Assembly: GCA_018713215.1 (NCBI GenBank)
Contig: DVFO01000002.1
Location: 1 to 60,521, forward strand
Length of the DNA stretch: 60,521 nucleotides
Reading direction: 5' to 3'
DNA from: Enterenecus faecium
GTDB taxonomy: Bacteria > Bacillota > Clostridia > Oscillospirales > Oscillospiraceae
Below are positions 16,314-25,460 of this stretch, one piece after another. Below the pieces are notes generated by a model. The model did no database searches. It had not been told where the DNA came from and saw only the letters and a program-made list of their open reading frames with translations. How positions within the stretch are numbered: the first letter of the stretch is position 1; each line of letters begins with the position of its first letter. Position numbers and translations under genes: made by a program.

Positions 16314-16502
16314 CCTACCCTTTCCCTAAAAAATGTCGCAAATCTCCCCACCTCTCCCAGCAAAATTATCCTTTACCAGAAGAGGAATAAAATGCACCTA
16401 TGTAGCCAGTTTGTCTCCACTTCTCCATATAATTCCTCACAATTTCCACTTACAATCTTCCATTTCGCATAGTTTCAATTCCATCTCACTTCGATTCTTT
16501 TG
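16314..16502. other. intergenic region without visible gene
   Basis: Between the codBA promoter and the glycosidase promoter. The sequence is pyrimidine-rich on the plus strand and A+T-richer than the genes around it. I see no reading frame with a ribosome binding site, no strong hairpin and no repeat. Confidence 0.5.
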
Positions 16503-16531
16503 TTGACTTTTCACAGTCTCCGGTCTACAAT
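16503..16531 (+). promoter_or_regulatory. promoter for the GH84-GH20 operon
   Basis: TTGACT (16503-16508), 17-nt spacer, TACAAT (16526-16531). It would give an unusually long 5' leader of about 290 nt, with no clear terminator or known riboswitch in it. Confidence 0.7.
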
Positions 16532-16826
16532 AGGTAGGTAAAGGCCTGGAATGGGTATCGTTTCCCCCGTCCCCTTTTCCAGCGCAAATTCCTCACAAAT
16601 TGTCAACCCCGTACCGAACCGCAAGGCACAGTTGGAGGCTTCCCCCAAAGTGTTGGAGTGTCGTTTTCCCTTTCCTGCGTTCTGGTGGGGTTTTCCTTTG
16701 TACGGACCAGAGATGGCAACAGGGCGGCCATAGACCCCCTTTTACCATAGATGAGAGCATAGGAGGCGAAAACAGCAAACAAGCGAAAGAAAGAAACGGA
16801 GCAATCTTGACAAAGGAGGAACTATC

Positions 16827-19800
16827 TTGAACAAACTCGTGAAGTGCATCACAGGTGCAGTCCTGGCGGTATGCATGGTCACCACCGGTATGCCGGGCCT
16901 GGGACTTCTCTCCCAAACCGCCCAGGCTGCCGCCGACACCAATCTGGCCCTGAACAAGACCGCCACGGCCAGTGATGTGGAGTCCGGTACCAGCTTCACC
17001 GCCGACAAGGCTGTGGATGGCAACTCCAGCACCCGCTGGGCCACCAACGCCGACAGTGCAGGCACCGCTCCCAAGTGGCTGCAAGTTGATTTTGGCACCA
17101 CCACCACCTTTGATACGGTGGATATCTCCTGGGAGCAGCAGAACATCGTGGAGTACAAGCTGGAGGTGTCTGACAACGCCGACAGCTGGACCACCGTGTT
17201 TGAGCGCAACTCCAACCCCACCACCAAGGACGAGAGCATCTCCCTGGAGACTCCCGCCGTGGGCCGCTATCTCCGGGTGTACGTCAGCCGCTACGACCAG
17301 GCCGACTGGAAGTCTGTGTCCATCTTTGAGCTGGCTGTGTACAACTCCAAGGATGACACCCCCGATGTGTCCGGCGGCAACTACACCATCTACCCCACCC
17401 CCCAGAAGGTGACCGATGAAGAGGGCACCATCACCCTCACCGACACCATCAACGTCATCCAGGGCGGGGGCATCGACACTGTCACCGCCAACCGCATCCA
17501 GGAGGTTCTCACCGACAACGGGTACACCACCCAGGTTGCCGACCAGGCCTCTGAGACCAACACCAACCTGTATGTGGGCATCAACGGCTCCGGCGACGCC
17601 GCCGACACCTATGAGGGTGTGCCCAAGGATGTGTTCACCGAGGGCGAGAACAAGTACGACATGCACGTGGTGAAGGTGTTTGAAAACGGCGACATCGTCA
17701 TTCTGGGCCAGGACAGCGACGCTGCCTACTACGGTCTGGCCACTCTGAACCTGATGCTGGAGCAGACCACCGACCGCCAGATGAAGATCTCCACCTTTGA
17801 GGACTACTCCTTCCAGAAGTACCGTGGCTGCGTGGAAGGCTACTACGGCTACCCCTGGAGCGTGGAGGGCACTCTGAGCTGGTTCGACTTCGCCAAGCGC
17901 TACAAGATGAACATCTTCCTCTACGGCCCCAAGACCGACCCCTATCACCTGGGTCAGTGGGACGAGCCCTATCCTGAGACCGTCACCGAGGAGGAGTCCG
18001 CCATCGGCATCCGCACCCGCAGCGAGATGCAGCAGTTTGCCGAGAAGGCCACCGAGTGCAATGTGGACTTCGTCTGGGTGGCTCACCCCGCCATGAAGAA
18101 GCCCATTGACTTCACCAATGAGGAGACCGTCAATGAGGGCGTGGACCGCCTGATGGCCAAGTTTGCGGATATGTACGACCTGGGCGTGCGTCAGTTCGGC
18201 ATCTTCGTGGACGACATCTCCAACTCTGAGGCCGCCCGCACCTGCGACATGCAGATCTACATGCTCAACACCACCCAGGAGCGTCTGTATGAGACCTACA
18301 ACGGCGAGGGCACTGCAGCGGAAGACCATGTAAAGGGCCTGTTCTTTACTCCCGCCTGGTACACAACCCGCTCCAGCGGCGCTTCCACCTATATGCCCAA
18401 GTTCCGCAATGTGCACGAGGACATCGAGATCTGCTTCACCGGCAGCGACGTGTTCTCCAGCATCAGCAACACCTCTGCCTCCACCTTTAAGAATTGGATT
18501 GGCCGGGACCCCGTGCTGTGGTGGAACTACCCCGTCAACGACAACTTGGACAACGTCTACTACACCAACCCCATCAACCACTACTATAGCCTGGACTCCA
18601 ACCCCACCAGCCTCAAGGGCGTGCTGTCCAACCCCATGAACTACTCCGAGTCCTCCAAGGTGGCGTTCTTCGGCATTGCCGACTACACCTGGAACCCCAA
18701 CGCCTTTGACGCCATGGAGAACTGGGAGAACTGCTTCGACGGCATCTTCCCCGACGACCCCGACATGGCCCAGGCCCTGAAGGTGGTCTACGGCAGCCTG
18801 AACACCAGCTATGAGCCCGCCGAGCTGACCCGTCTGTACGCTCAGTACGGCAGTGGCAGCGCCACCGCCGCCGCCAGCCTCATGGAGAAGATGTATGAGA
18901 TCGTGGACTCCATCGAGAAGCTGGAGACTCTGAAAAACAGCGACGATCCCGTGGAGCGCCTGCTGGTGGAGGAGGCTCAGCCCGCCTTCAACAAGCTCTA
19001 TGACATGGCCGCTGCCATCGGCGGCGCTATGGCAGTGGAGTCCTCCGACGATCCTCTGGTGCAGACCCACGGCTACTACCTGGCCAAGGCCGCCTATGAG
19101 CGTCTGAGCATCTACCGCAACCCCCGCTATCAGATCATCGCTCTGGAAGGCTCCGGCGCTGACATCTACTACAGCACCTGGGAAGCTGAGCCCTCCAACG
19201 GCAAGATGAAGGCCTTCGTGGAGACCGCCATGAATGCCATTGCCGACTTCGACGTCACCTCTCTGGACACCAGCGCCGCGGAGATTCAGTCCGTGCAGAT
19301 TCTGCCCAATGAGAACGTGGAGGTCCGTCAGGGCACCACCTGCCAGTTCACCGCTCAGGTCACCGCCAACGGCGAGAACCTCAGCGACGTGATCTGGACG
19401 GTGGAGGGCAACACCGGTGAGAACACCACCATGAACTTCAATGGCATCCTGACCATGGATACCAACGAGCTCTCCCCCACCGTCACCGTCAAGGCTGTCT
19501 CCGCCTATGACGACACCGTGTTCGCCACCGTGGAAGTAAAGGTCACCGACCGCATCTATGTGGATCCCACCATCCCCACCAACCAGGCCTATGGCGCCGC
19601 CATTCTGGGTGGCTCCGGCAATCCCGGCGTGGGCGGCGGCCCGGAGAACCTCTTCGACGAGAGCGAGGACGGCTCCAAGTGGTGCCCCGGCGACAACACC
19701 CGCTACAACCAGTGGGCTGCCTTCGATCTGGGCGCGGACAAGACCATCTCCTCCTGGCAGACCGTCCATGCAGGTGTGGAGCACGAGCTGGACATCTCCT

Positions 19801-21344
19801 CCAACTTCTCCCTGCAGGTCCTCAAGGACCCCAACGCCACGGATGAGCAGCTCCACGACAAGTCCTATCTGGGCAACAGCGCCAACTGGGTCACCGTGGC
19901 CGAGTATGTGAACAACACCGAGAACATCACCACCTATGAGTTCGAGGAGCCCGTGACTGCCCGTTACTTCCGCCTGTACATCGCCGACGGCTGCCAGCCT
20001 GGCGTGCCCTACGCCGCCACTCGTATCTATGAGTGCCGCCTGTTCGGTGTGGACACCGCCACCGTGGAGCGCACCCACAGCCTGACCATCGCCGACGGCA
20101 TCGCCAACGGCACCATCACCACCGACGCCTCCAACTATGAGGAGGGCGCCAAGGTCAACGTGTACGTCACCCCCGACGAAGGCTACCGCCTGAAGGAGGG
20201 CACCCTGAAGTACAACGACACCGTGATGGAGGGCACCAGCTTCCTGATGCCCGCGGAAGACGTGGTCATCACCGCCGAGTTCGAGGTGGATTCCGGCACC
20301 GAGCCCACCGTGGACAAGACGAAGCTCCAGGCCGCCGTGGACGAGGCCTCCGCTCTGAAGGAAGCCGACTACACCGCCGAAACCTGGACCGTGTTTGCCG
20401 CCGCTCTGGCCGACGCCCAGGCTGTCCTGGCCAATGACCAGGCCACTCAGGCCCAGGTGGACAACGCTCTGACCGCCCTCAACGCTGCTTTGGAGCAGCT
20501 GGAGAAGGTTCAGGAGCCCGGCCAGGAGGCCAACAAGCTTCTGCTGCAAAAGACCTATGACTACGCTCTGACCCTGGACACCACCGGCGTGGTGGACTCC
20601 GCTGTGGCCGTCTTCCAGAAGGCTATGGACGAGGCCAGGGTCGTGCTGGACGACCCCAACGCCACTCAGGACGAAGTGAACACCGCTTGGGACAACCTGC
20701 TCACTGGCATCTGGTCCCTGGGTCTGAAGCAGGGCGACAAGACCATGCTGGAGGTACTCATCGTCAAGGCTGAGTCCATGGTAGCCAACGAGAGCAAGTA
20801 CATGCCCGACCACTGGCAGGAGCTGCTGGACGCCCTGAATGCCGGCCATAAGGTCATGGACGACGGCGACGCCCTCCAGGGCGACGTGGAGACCGCTGTG
20901 GAGGCTCTGATGAACGCCATCCTGGCCCAGCGCTACAAGGCCGACAAGTCCATCCTGGAAGACCTCATCGGCAAGGCTGAGAGCATCGACCTGACCGGCT
21001 ACACCGCCCAGTCCGTGGCCATGTTCCGCTCTGCTCTGGCCTCTGCTCAGTCCGTGCTGGCTGACGAGACCCTCTCTGAAGACGATCAGGCCACTGTGGA
21101 CAACGCCGTGGCCGCTCTGTCCGCTGCCATGGACGGCCTCACCGCCGGTGGCGCTCCCGAGACCACCGACAAGCCCGAGACTTCTGAGAAGCCTGAGTCC
21201 ACCGACAAGCCCCAGGCCACTGAGAAGCCCGAGAACGTGCCTCAGACGGGCGACGAGGCCATGATTCAGATTTGGGTGGCTCTGGCTCTGGTCAGCACCG
21301 CCGCTCTGGCTCTGGCCATGGCCAAGAAGAAGCACAACGTGTAA
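16827..21344 (+). CDS. surface-anchored GH84 beta-N-acetylglucosaminidase
   Basis: This 1505-aa protein probably releases terminal beta-linked N-acetylglucosamine from host glycans at the cell surface. In order: signal peptide (1-32); F5/8-type-C (CBM32-like) module (35-185); GH84 N-terminal domain (190-330); GH84 catalytic barrel starting RGCVEGYYGYPWS (about 332) with the catalytic Asp pair D462-D463 in FVDDISN; helical region to about 810; Ig-like/BIG2 domain (820-910); a second discoidin-like module (918-1078); a small beta domain (1085-1158); FIVAR-type helical repeats (1165-1440); and a C-terminal VPQTGD sorting signal, hydrophobic helix and KKK tail. TTG start with AAAGGAGGA upstream. 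Hyaluronidase-labelled homologues (NagH type) share this architecture. Confidence 0.93.
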   Translation: MNKLVKCITGAVLAVCMVTTGMPGLGLLSQTAQAAADTNLALNKTATASDVESGTSFTADKAVDGNSSTRWATNADSAGTAPKWLQVDFGTTTTFDTVDISWEQQNIVEYKLEVSDNADSWTTVFERNSNPTTKDESISLETPAVGRYLRVYVSRYDQADWKSVSIFELAVYNSKDDTPDVSGGNYTIYPTPQKVTDEEGTITLTDTINVIQGGGIDTVTANRIQEVLTDNGYTTQVADQASETNTNLYVGINGSGDAADTYEGVPKDVFTEGENKYDMHVVKVFENGDIVILGQDSDAAYYGLATLNLMLEQTTDRQMKISTFEDYSFQKYRGCVEGYYGYPWSVEGTLSWFDFAKRYKMNIFLYGPKTDPYHLGQWDEPYPETVTEEESAIGIRTRSEMQQFAEKATECNVDFVWVAHPAMKKPIDFTNEETVNEGVDRLMAKFADMYDLGVRQFGIFVDDISNSEAARTCDMQIYMLNTTQERLYETYNGEGTAAEDHVKGLFFTPAWYTTRSSGASTYMPKFRNVHEDIEICFTGSDVFSSISNTSASTFKNWIGRDPVLWWNYPVNDNLDNVYYTNPINHYYSLDSNPTSLKGVLSNPMNYSESSKVAFFGIADYTWNPNAFDAMENWENCFDGIFPDDPDMAQALKVVYGSLNTSYEPAELTRLYAQYGSGSATAAASLMEKMYEIVDSIEKLETLKNSDDPVERLLVEEAQPAFNKLYDMAAAIGGAMAVESSDDPLVQTHGYYLAKAAYERLSIYRNPRYQIIALEGSGADIYYSTWEAEPSNGKMKAFVETAMNAIADFDVTSLDTSAAEIQSVQILPNENVEVRQGTTCQFTAQVTANGENLSDVIWTVEGNTGENTTMNFNGILTMDTNELSPTVTVKAVSAYDDTVFATVEVKVTDRIYVDPTIPTNQAYGAAILGGSGNPGVGGGPENLFDESEDGSKWCPGDNTRYNQWAAFDLGADKTISSWQTVHAGVEHELDISSNFSLQVLKDPNATDEQLHDKSYLGNSANWVTVAEYVNNTENITTYEFEEPVTARYFRLYIADGCQPGVPYAATRIYECRLFGVDTATVERTHSLTIADGIANGTITTDASNYEEGAKVNVYVTPDEGYRLKEGTLKYNDTVMEGTSFLMPAEDVVITAEFEVDSGTEPTVDKTKLQAAVDEASALKEADYTAETWTVFAAALADAQAVLANDQATQAQVDNALTALNAALEQLEKVQEPGQEANKLLLQKTYDYALTLDTTGVVDSAVAVFQKAMDEARVVLDDPNATQDEVNTAWDNLLTGIWSLGLKQGDKTMLEVLIVKAESMVANESKYMPDHWQELLDALNAGHKVMDDGDALQGDVETAVEALMNAILAQRYKADKSILEDLIGKAESIDLTGYTAQSVAMFRSALASAQSVLADETLSEDDQATVDNAVAALSAAMDGLTAGGAPETTDKPETSEKPESTDKPQATEKPENVPQTGDEAMIQIWVALALVSTAALALAMAKKKHNV

Positions 21345-21354
21345 GCCCTTCCCC

Positions 21355-21394
21355 TTCTGCACCGCTCCGCCCACCGGGGCGGGGCGGTGCAGAA
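21355..21394 (+). promoter_or_regulatory. intercistronic GC-rich hairpin
   Basis: An 18-bp stem (21355-21372 with 21377-21394, one G-T pair) around the loop ACCG, between the two glycosidase genes. No T run follows, so it is more likely an mRNA stabiliser or processing signal than a terminator. Confidence 0.6.
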
Positions 21395-21421
21395 ACCTGA
21401 CATCGGAAAGGATTTGAAACA

Positions 21422-24400
21422 ATGAAAGCAAAGAACAAACGGGTGGCCGCCCTGGCACTGGCCACCGCCCTGACCTTCAGCCTGTCCGCCCCCTTCACCC
21501 TGCCCCAGGCCCGGGCCACCAACAACACCTCCGTGTCCATGAACGTGCGCAGCGGTGAGGAGCTGGCCACCCTGGTCAACCCCATTGTCCAGAAGTACAC
21601 CGTGGACGATTCCCAGCAGACCTGGGTGATGTCTCCCTCCACCCGCCTGGCCGTGCTGGCCACCCAGGAGAACGTGGAGAACGAGCGCCTGGCAGAAGTG
21701 GTGAAGCTGGTCAACTCCGAGTTTGTGGAGAAGGAAGTAGTCTCCTCCACCCCCTTCACCATGGTGTACGCCAACGAGGAGGACGTGGCTTCCGCTGATG
21801 TGCTCATCAAGCTGGACACCGACAGCTCCCTGTATGACGGCTCCGAGAGCACCGAGGCCTACCGCATTGACATCGGCGCCGACGGCGTGGTCATCACCGC
21901 CGCCAGCGAGAACGCCGTCATGTACGCCCTGCGCACCATCCAGAACTACATGGTGGCCAACGACGGCCTGCCCTACGGCACCATCGTGGACTATCCCGAC
22001 GTGGCCGAGCGCCGTCTCCATGTGGACTGTGCCCGTAAGTACATCAGCAAGGACTGGTTCATCCGTCAGATCCGTGAGATGTCCTTCCTGAAGATGAATG
22101 CCATCCAGATCCACTTCTCTGAGAACCTGGGCTTCCGCATTGAGTGTGAGACCGATCCCGCCATCGTCTCCGACGAGTACCTGACCAAGGACGAGGTGCG
22201 GGAGATTCTGGCTGAGGCTGAGAAGTACGGCGTGAAGGTCATCCCCTCCTTTGACAGCCCCGGCCATGTGGACCAGATCCTCAAGGCCCACCCCGAGTAT
22301 GGCCAGATCAGCAACAAGGGCTCTCACTACAAGTCCGGTCTGGACGTGACCAACCCTGAGGCAGTGGAGTACATCTACTCCCTGTACGATGAGTACATGG
22401 AGCTGTTTGAGGGCTGCACTGACTTCCACATCGGCGGCGACGAGTACATGGAGTTTGACCGCGCCCCCTTCACCACCGAGTACAAGAGCGTGCTCAACGA
22501 CTACGCCAAGAAGACCCTGGGCTCTGAGTACCAGTGGAAGGACGTGCTGGCCAACTACATTAACGAGCTGGCCGAGCATGTCTACTCCAAGGGCTTCACC
22601 CCCCGTGTGTGGAACGACGGCCTGTACTACGGCGAGAACTCCTGGGAGGGCGCTCAGCGCATTGTCATGCACGACTACATCGGTGTAGACTTCTGGTCCC
22701 AGATGGGTTGGAACCGTGACATCGCCAACCTCCAGACCTTCATCAACAAGGGCCACGACACCATCTACAACGTCAACGCCAGCTTCTTCTACTATGTGCT
22801 GCGCAACGATAAGCCCACCGACGGCCGGGAGCAGCACTCCTTCGACGTCCTGAACCAGGACAAGAACATCTTCGAGAACTGGACCCCCGGCAAGTTCCAG
22901 TCCAACACCATTGCCGACGACCACCCCTCCATCAAGGGTACTTCCATGGCCATCTGGTGCGATAACCCCACCCTGGTGGATGAAGACGTGATCACCGAGG
23001 ACATCGCCGACGAGCTGCGTGCTCTGGCCTCCAAGGCCTGGAACGTGGAGAGCAATTCCACCATCAACTTCGAGCAGTTCAAGGAGAACTATCAGGTGCT
23101 GGGCAACGTGGCCGGCTTTGAGAAGGGCTCCACCCTCCCCGACGCCGATGAGTTCCAGAGCGCTGAGAGCCTGGGCACCGTCACCCTGCGCTACGTCAGC
23201 GACACCGGCAAGGTGCTCAAGGAGGACGTGGTGAAATACGGCACCATCGGCAACGAGTACACCTTCACCGCCGACGAGATCTACGGCTACAAGCTGGTGA
23301 GCGAAGGCAATGTCTCCGGCACCTACTCCAAGGAAGGCGACGTGTACACCTTCACCTACACCCTGTTCACCGACAAGACCGACCTGGGCGCCGAGCTGGA
23401 GGCAAAGCTCAACGCCGCCGACTACATCCCCGCCACCTTCGCCGAGTACCAGACCGCTCTGGACGCTGCCCAGGCCGTGTATGACCAGGAGGACAGCGAG
23501 CAGCTGGCGGTGGACGAGGCTCTGGCCGCCCTCACTGAGGCCAAGGCCAAGGCCGTTCTGCTGCGCAACTTCGCTTTGTATGTGGAGACCCAGTTCCCCC
23601 TCACCGACATTGGCTATCAGTCCGGCTACACCGAGTACAAGGCCGCTGTGAACGCTGCGGAAGAGGTTCTGTACACCCAGGGCAATGACGCCCAGGCTGT
23701 GGCCGCTGCCTTGGAGTCTGTGAACACCGCCAAGGCCGCTCTCATGCTGCCCGACGGCAACACCCCCACCGTCACCGCTACCGACAGCTACTATCAGAGC
23801 TACAGCTATGACAAGATGCTGGACGGCAACCTGAACACCAAGTGCTGGTTCGAGAAGGACCAGGAGGCCGGCAAGGAGTTCGTCTTCGCCTTCCCCCAGG
23901 CTGTGAACATGACCCAGATCCGGGTGGTGCAGCCCAGCGATGTGGGCGCTGACATTCTGGAGGGCGCCGACGTTCAGGTGTCCACCGACAAGGAGACCTG
24001 GACCACCGTGGGCCACCTGGACAGCTCTTCTTCTGACACCACCATCGAGTTTGACTCCACCGTGGTCAAGTACGTCCGCGTCCTGCTCACTGCCACCAAG
24101 AAGAACTGGTATCAGATCTCCGAGGTCCAGTTCACCTACGAGCAGATTCCCGAGGACACCACCGTCCGGGACATCATCGCCGAGGCCGAGGCCATCGACA
24201 TCACCGGCATGGACGTGACCGCCGTCAACACCATGATCGACGCCCTCATCGAGGTGCAGAAGCTGTACGCTGAGGACAGCAAGGACACTGCCGAGGCCGT
24301 GGCCGCCCTGCGTACTGCCATCGACCAGCTGACCGACACCGACGAGCCCGCCACCGAGGCCAGCAAGGCCCTGCTGCAGAAGGTGTATGACTACGCCGCT

Positions 24401-25369
24401 GCCCAGGATACCAGCAACCTCATCCCCACCGTGGCTGCCAAGTACCAGGCTGCTCTGGACCAGGCCAAGGCCGTTCTGGCTGATCCCAACGCCACCCAGC
24501 CCGAGGTGGACAAGGCCACTGAGGACCTGTTCGAGGCTGTGCACCTGCTGGACTTCACCCAGGGTGACAAGGGAGCTCTGAACCTGCTCATTGAGCGCGC
24601 CAAGGAAATGGTGGCCAACGAGGACCAGTACATGGACACCAACTGGCAGATGCTGCTGGATGCCCTGGACAAGGCCGAAGCCGTGTCCGCTGACCCCGAC
24701 GCTCTGCAGTATGAGGTAGACGCCGCTTATGCCGCCCTGCTGGAGGCCATTGAGGCTCAGCAGCTGCGCTGCGACAAGTCCATGCTGGAGCTGCTCATCG
24801 ACCGTGCCAACGGCATGGTAGAGAATGCCGACAAGTACGTGGAGACCAACTGGCAGATGCTGCTGGATGCTCTGGAGAAGGCCCAGACCGTCTATGACGA
24901 TCCCAACGCCACCCAGGCTGAGGTAGAGACGGCCTGTGATGAGCTGCTGGAGGCCATCATGGCCCAGCGCTTCAAGGCCGACAAGTCCATCCTGGATGAC
25001 CTCATCAACCAGGCCGAGAACATGAACCTGGACGGCTATCCCGCTGAGGCTGTGGCCACCTTCCGCACCGCTCTGGCCAATGCCCAGGCTGTGATGGCGG
25101 ACAACAGCCTGTCTGTGGACGATCAGAAGACTGTGGACGACGCCGTGGCTGCCCTCACCGCCGCCATGGACGGCCTCACTGCCGATGGCACTCCCGAGAC
25201 CACCGACAAGCCCGAGGCCTCTGCTAAGCCTGAGGCCACCACCAAGCCCGAGAAGGTGCCTCAGACTGGCGATAACAGCAACCTGGCCGCTTGGGCCACG
25301 GCTGGCGTGATCTCCCTGGCTGGCGCCGCCTATGTGGTGACCCGCCGCAAGGACGAGGCCGACCAGTAA
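21422..25369 (+). CDS. surface-anchored GH20 beta-N-acetylhexosaminidase
   Basis: A 1315-aa secreted enzyme predicted to remove terminal GlcNAc/GalNAc from glycoconjugates by substrate-assisted catalysis. In order: signal peptide (1-31, ending QARA); GH20 N-terminal domain (35-190); GH20 barrel beginning RRLHVDCARKYISKDW, with the catalytic pair D340-E341 in HIGGDEYMEF; a MucBP-like domain (586-655); FIVAR-like helical modules; a discoidin-type module (775-908); further FIVAR repeats (915-1255); then Pro/Glu/Thr-rich spacer, VPQTGD, hydrophobic helix and RRKDEADQ tail. It lies 77 bp after the GH84 gene and shares its C-terminal cassette, so both are probably made together and anchored by the same sortase. 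Confidence 0.94.
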   Translation: MKAKNKRVAALALATALTFSLSAPFTLPQARATNNTSVSMNVRSGEELATLVNPIVQKYTVDDSQQTWVMSPSTRLAVLATQENVENERLAEVVKLVNSEFVEKEVVSSTPFTMVYANEEDVASADVLIKLDTDSSLYDGSESTEAYRIDIGADGVVITAASENAVMYALRTIQNYMVANDGLPYGTIVDYPDVAERRLHVDCARKYISKDWFIRQIREMSFLKMNAIQIHFSENLGFRIECETDPAIVSDEYLTKDEVREILAEAEKYGVKVIPSFDSPGHVDQILKAHPEYGQISNKGSHYKSGLDVTNPEAVEYIYSLYDEYMELFEGCTDFHIGGDEYMEFDRAPFTTEYKSVLNDYAKKTLGSEYQWKDVLANYINELAEHVYSKGFTPRVWNDGLYYGENSWEGAQRIVMHDYIGVDFWSQMGWNRDIANLQTFINKGHDTIYNVNASFFYYVLRNDKPTDGREQHSFDVLNQDKNIFENWTPGKFQSNTIADDHPSIKGTSMAIWCDNPTLVDEDVITEDIADELRALASKAWNVESNSTINFEQFKENYQVLGNVAGFEKGSTLPDADEFQSAESLGTVTLRYVSDTGKVLKEDVVKYGTIGNEYTFTADEIYGYKLVSEGNVSGTYSKEGDVYTFTYTLFTDKTDLGAELEAKLNAADYIPATFAEYQTALDAAQAVYDQEDSEQLAVDEALAALTEAKAKAVLLRNFALYVETQFPLTDIGYQSGYTEYKAAVNAAEEVLYTQGNDAQAVAAALESVNTAKAALMLPDGNTPTVTATDSYYQSYSYDKMLDGNLNTKCWFEKDQEAGKEFVFAFPQAVNMTQIRVVQPSDVGADILEGADVQVSTDKETWTTVGHLDSSSSDTTIEFDSTVVKYVRVLLTATKKNWYQISEVQFTYEQIPEDTTVRDIIAEAEAIDITGMDVTAVNTMIDALIEVQKLYAEDSKDTAEAVAALRTAIDQLTDTDEPATEASKALLQKVYDYAAAQDTSNLIPTVAAKYQAALDQAKAVLADPNATQPEVDKATEDLFEAVHLLDFTQGDKGALNLLIERAKEMVANEDQYMDTNWQMLLDALDKAEAVSADPDALQYEVDAAYAALLEAIEAQQLRCDKSMLELLIDRANGMVENADKYVETNWQMLLDALEKAQTVYDDPNATQAEVETACDELLEAIMAQRFKADKSILDDLINQAENMNLDGYPAEAVATFRTALANAQAVMADNSLSVDDQKTVDDAVAALTAAMDGLTADGTPETTDKPEASAKPEATTKPEKVPQTGDNSNLAAWATAGVISLAGAAYVVTRRKDEADQ

Positions 25370-25408
25370 TTCCCGTGCAACGATCTCAAGCCCCCCTTGA
25401 GTCGTCAA

Positions 25409-25448
25409 AAGCCCCCGCCCTCCGGCGTAAACCGGAGGGCGGGGGCTT
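25409..25448. terminator. bidirectional terminator after the glycosidase operon
   Basis: A 17-bp stem, AAGCCCCCGCCCTCCGG (25409-25425) with its complement (25432-25448). It also ends the convergent SIR2-TPR gene, where a TTTT run follows on the minus strand. Confidence 0.85.
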
Positions 25449-25460
25449 CTTATGGATTGA

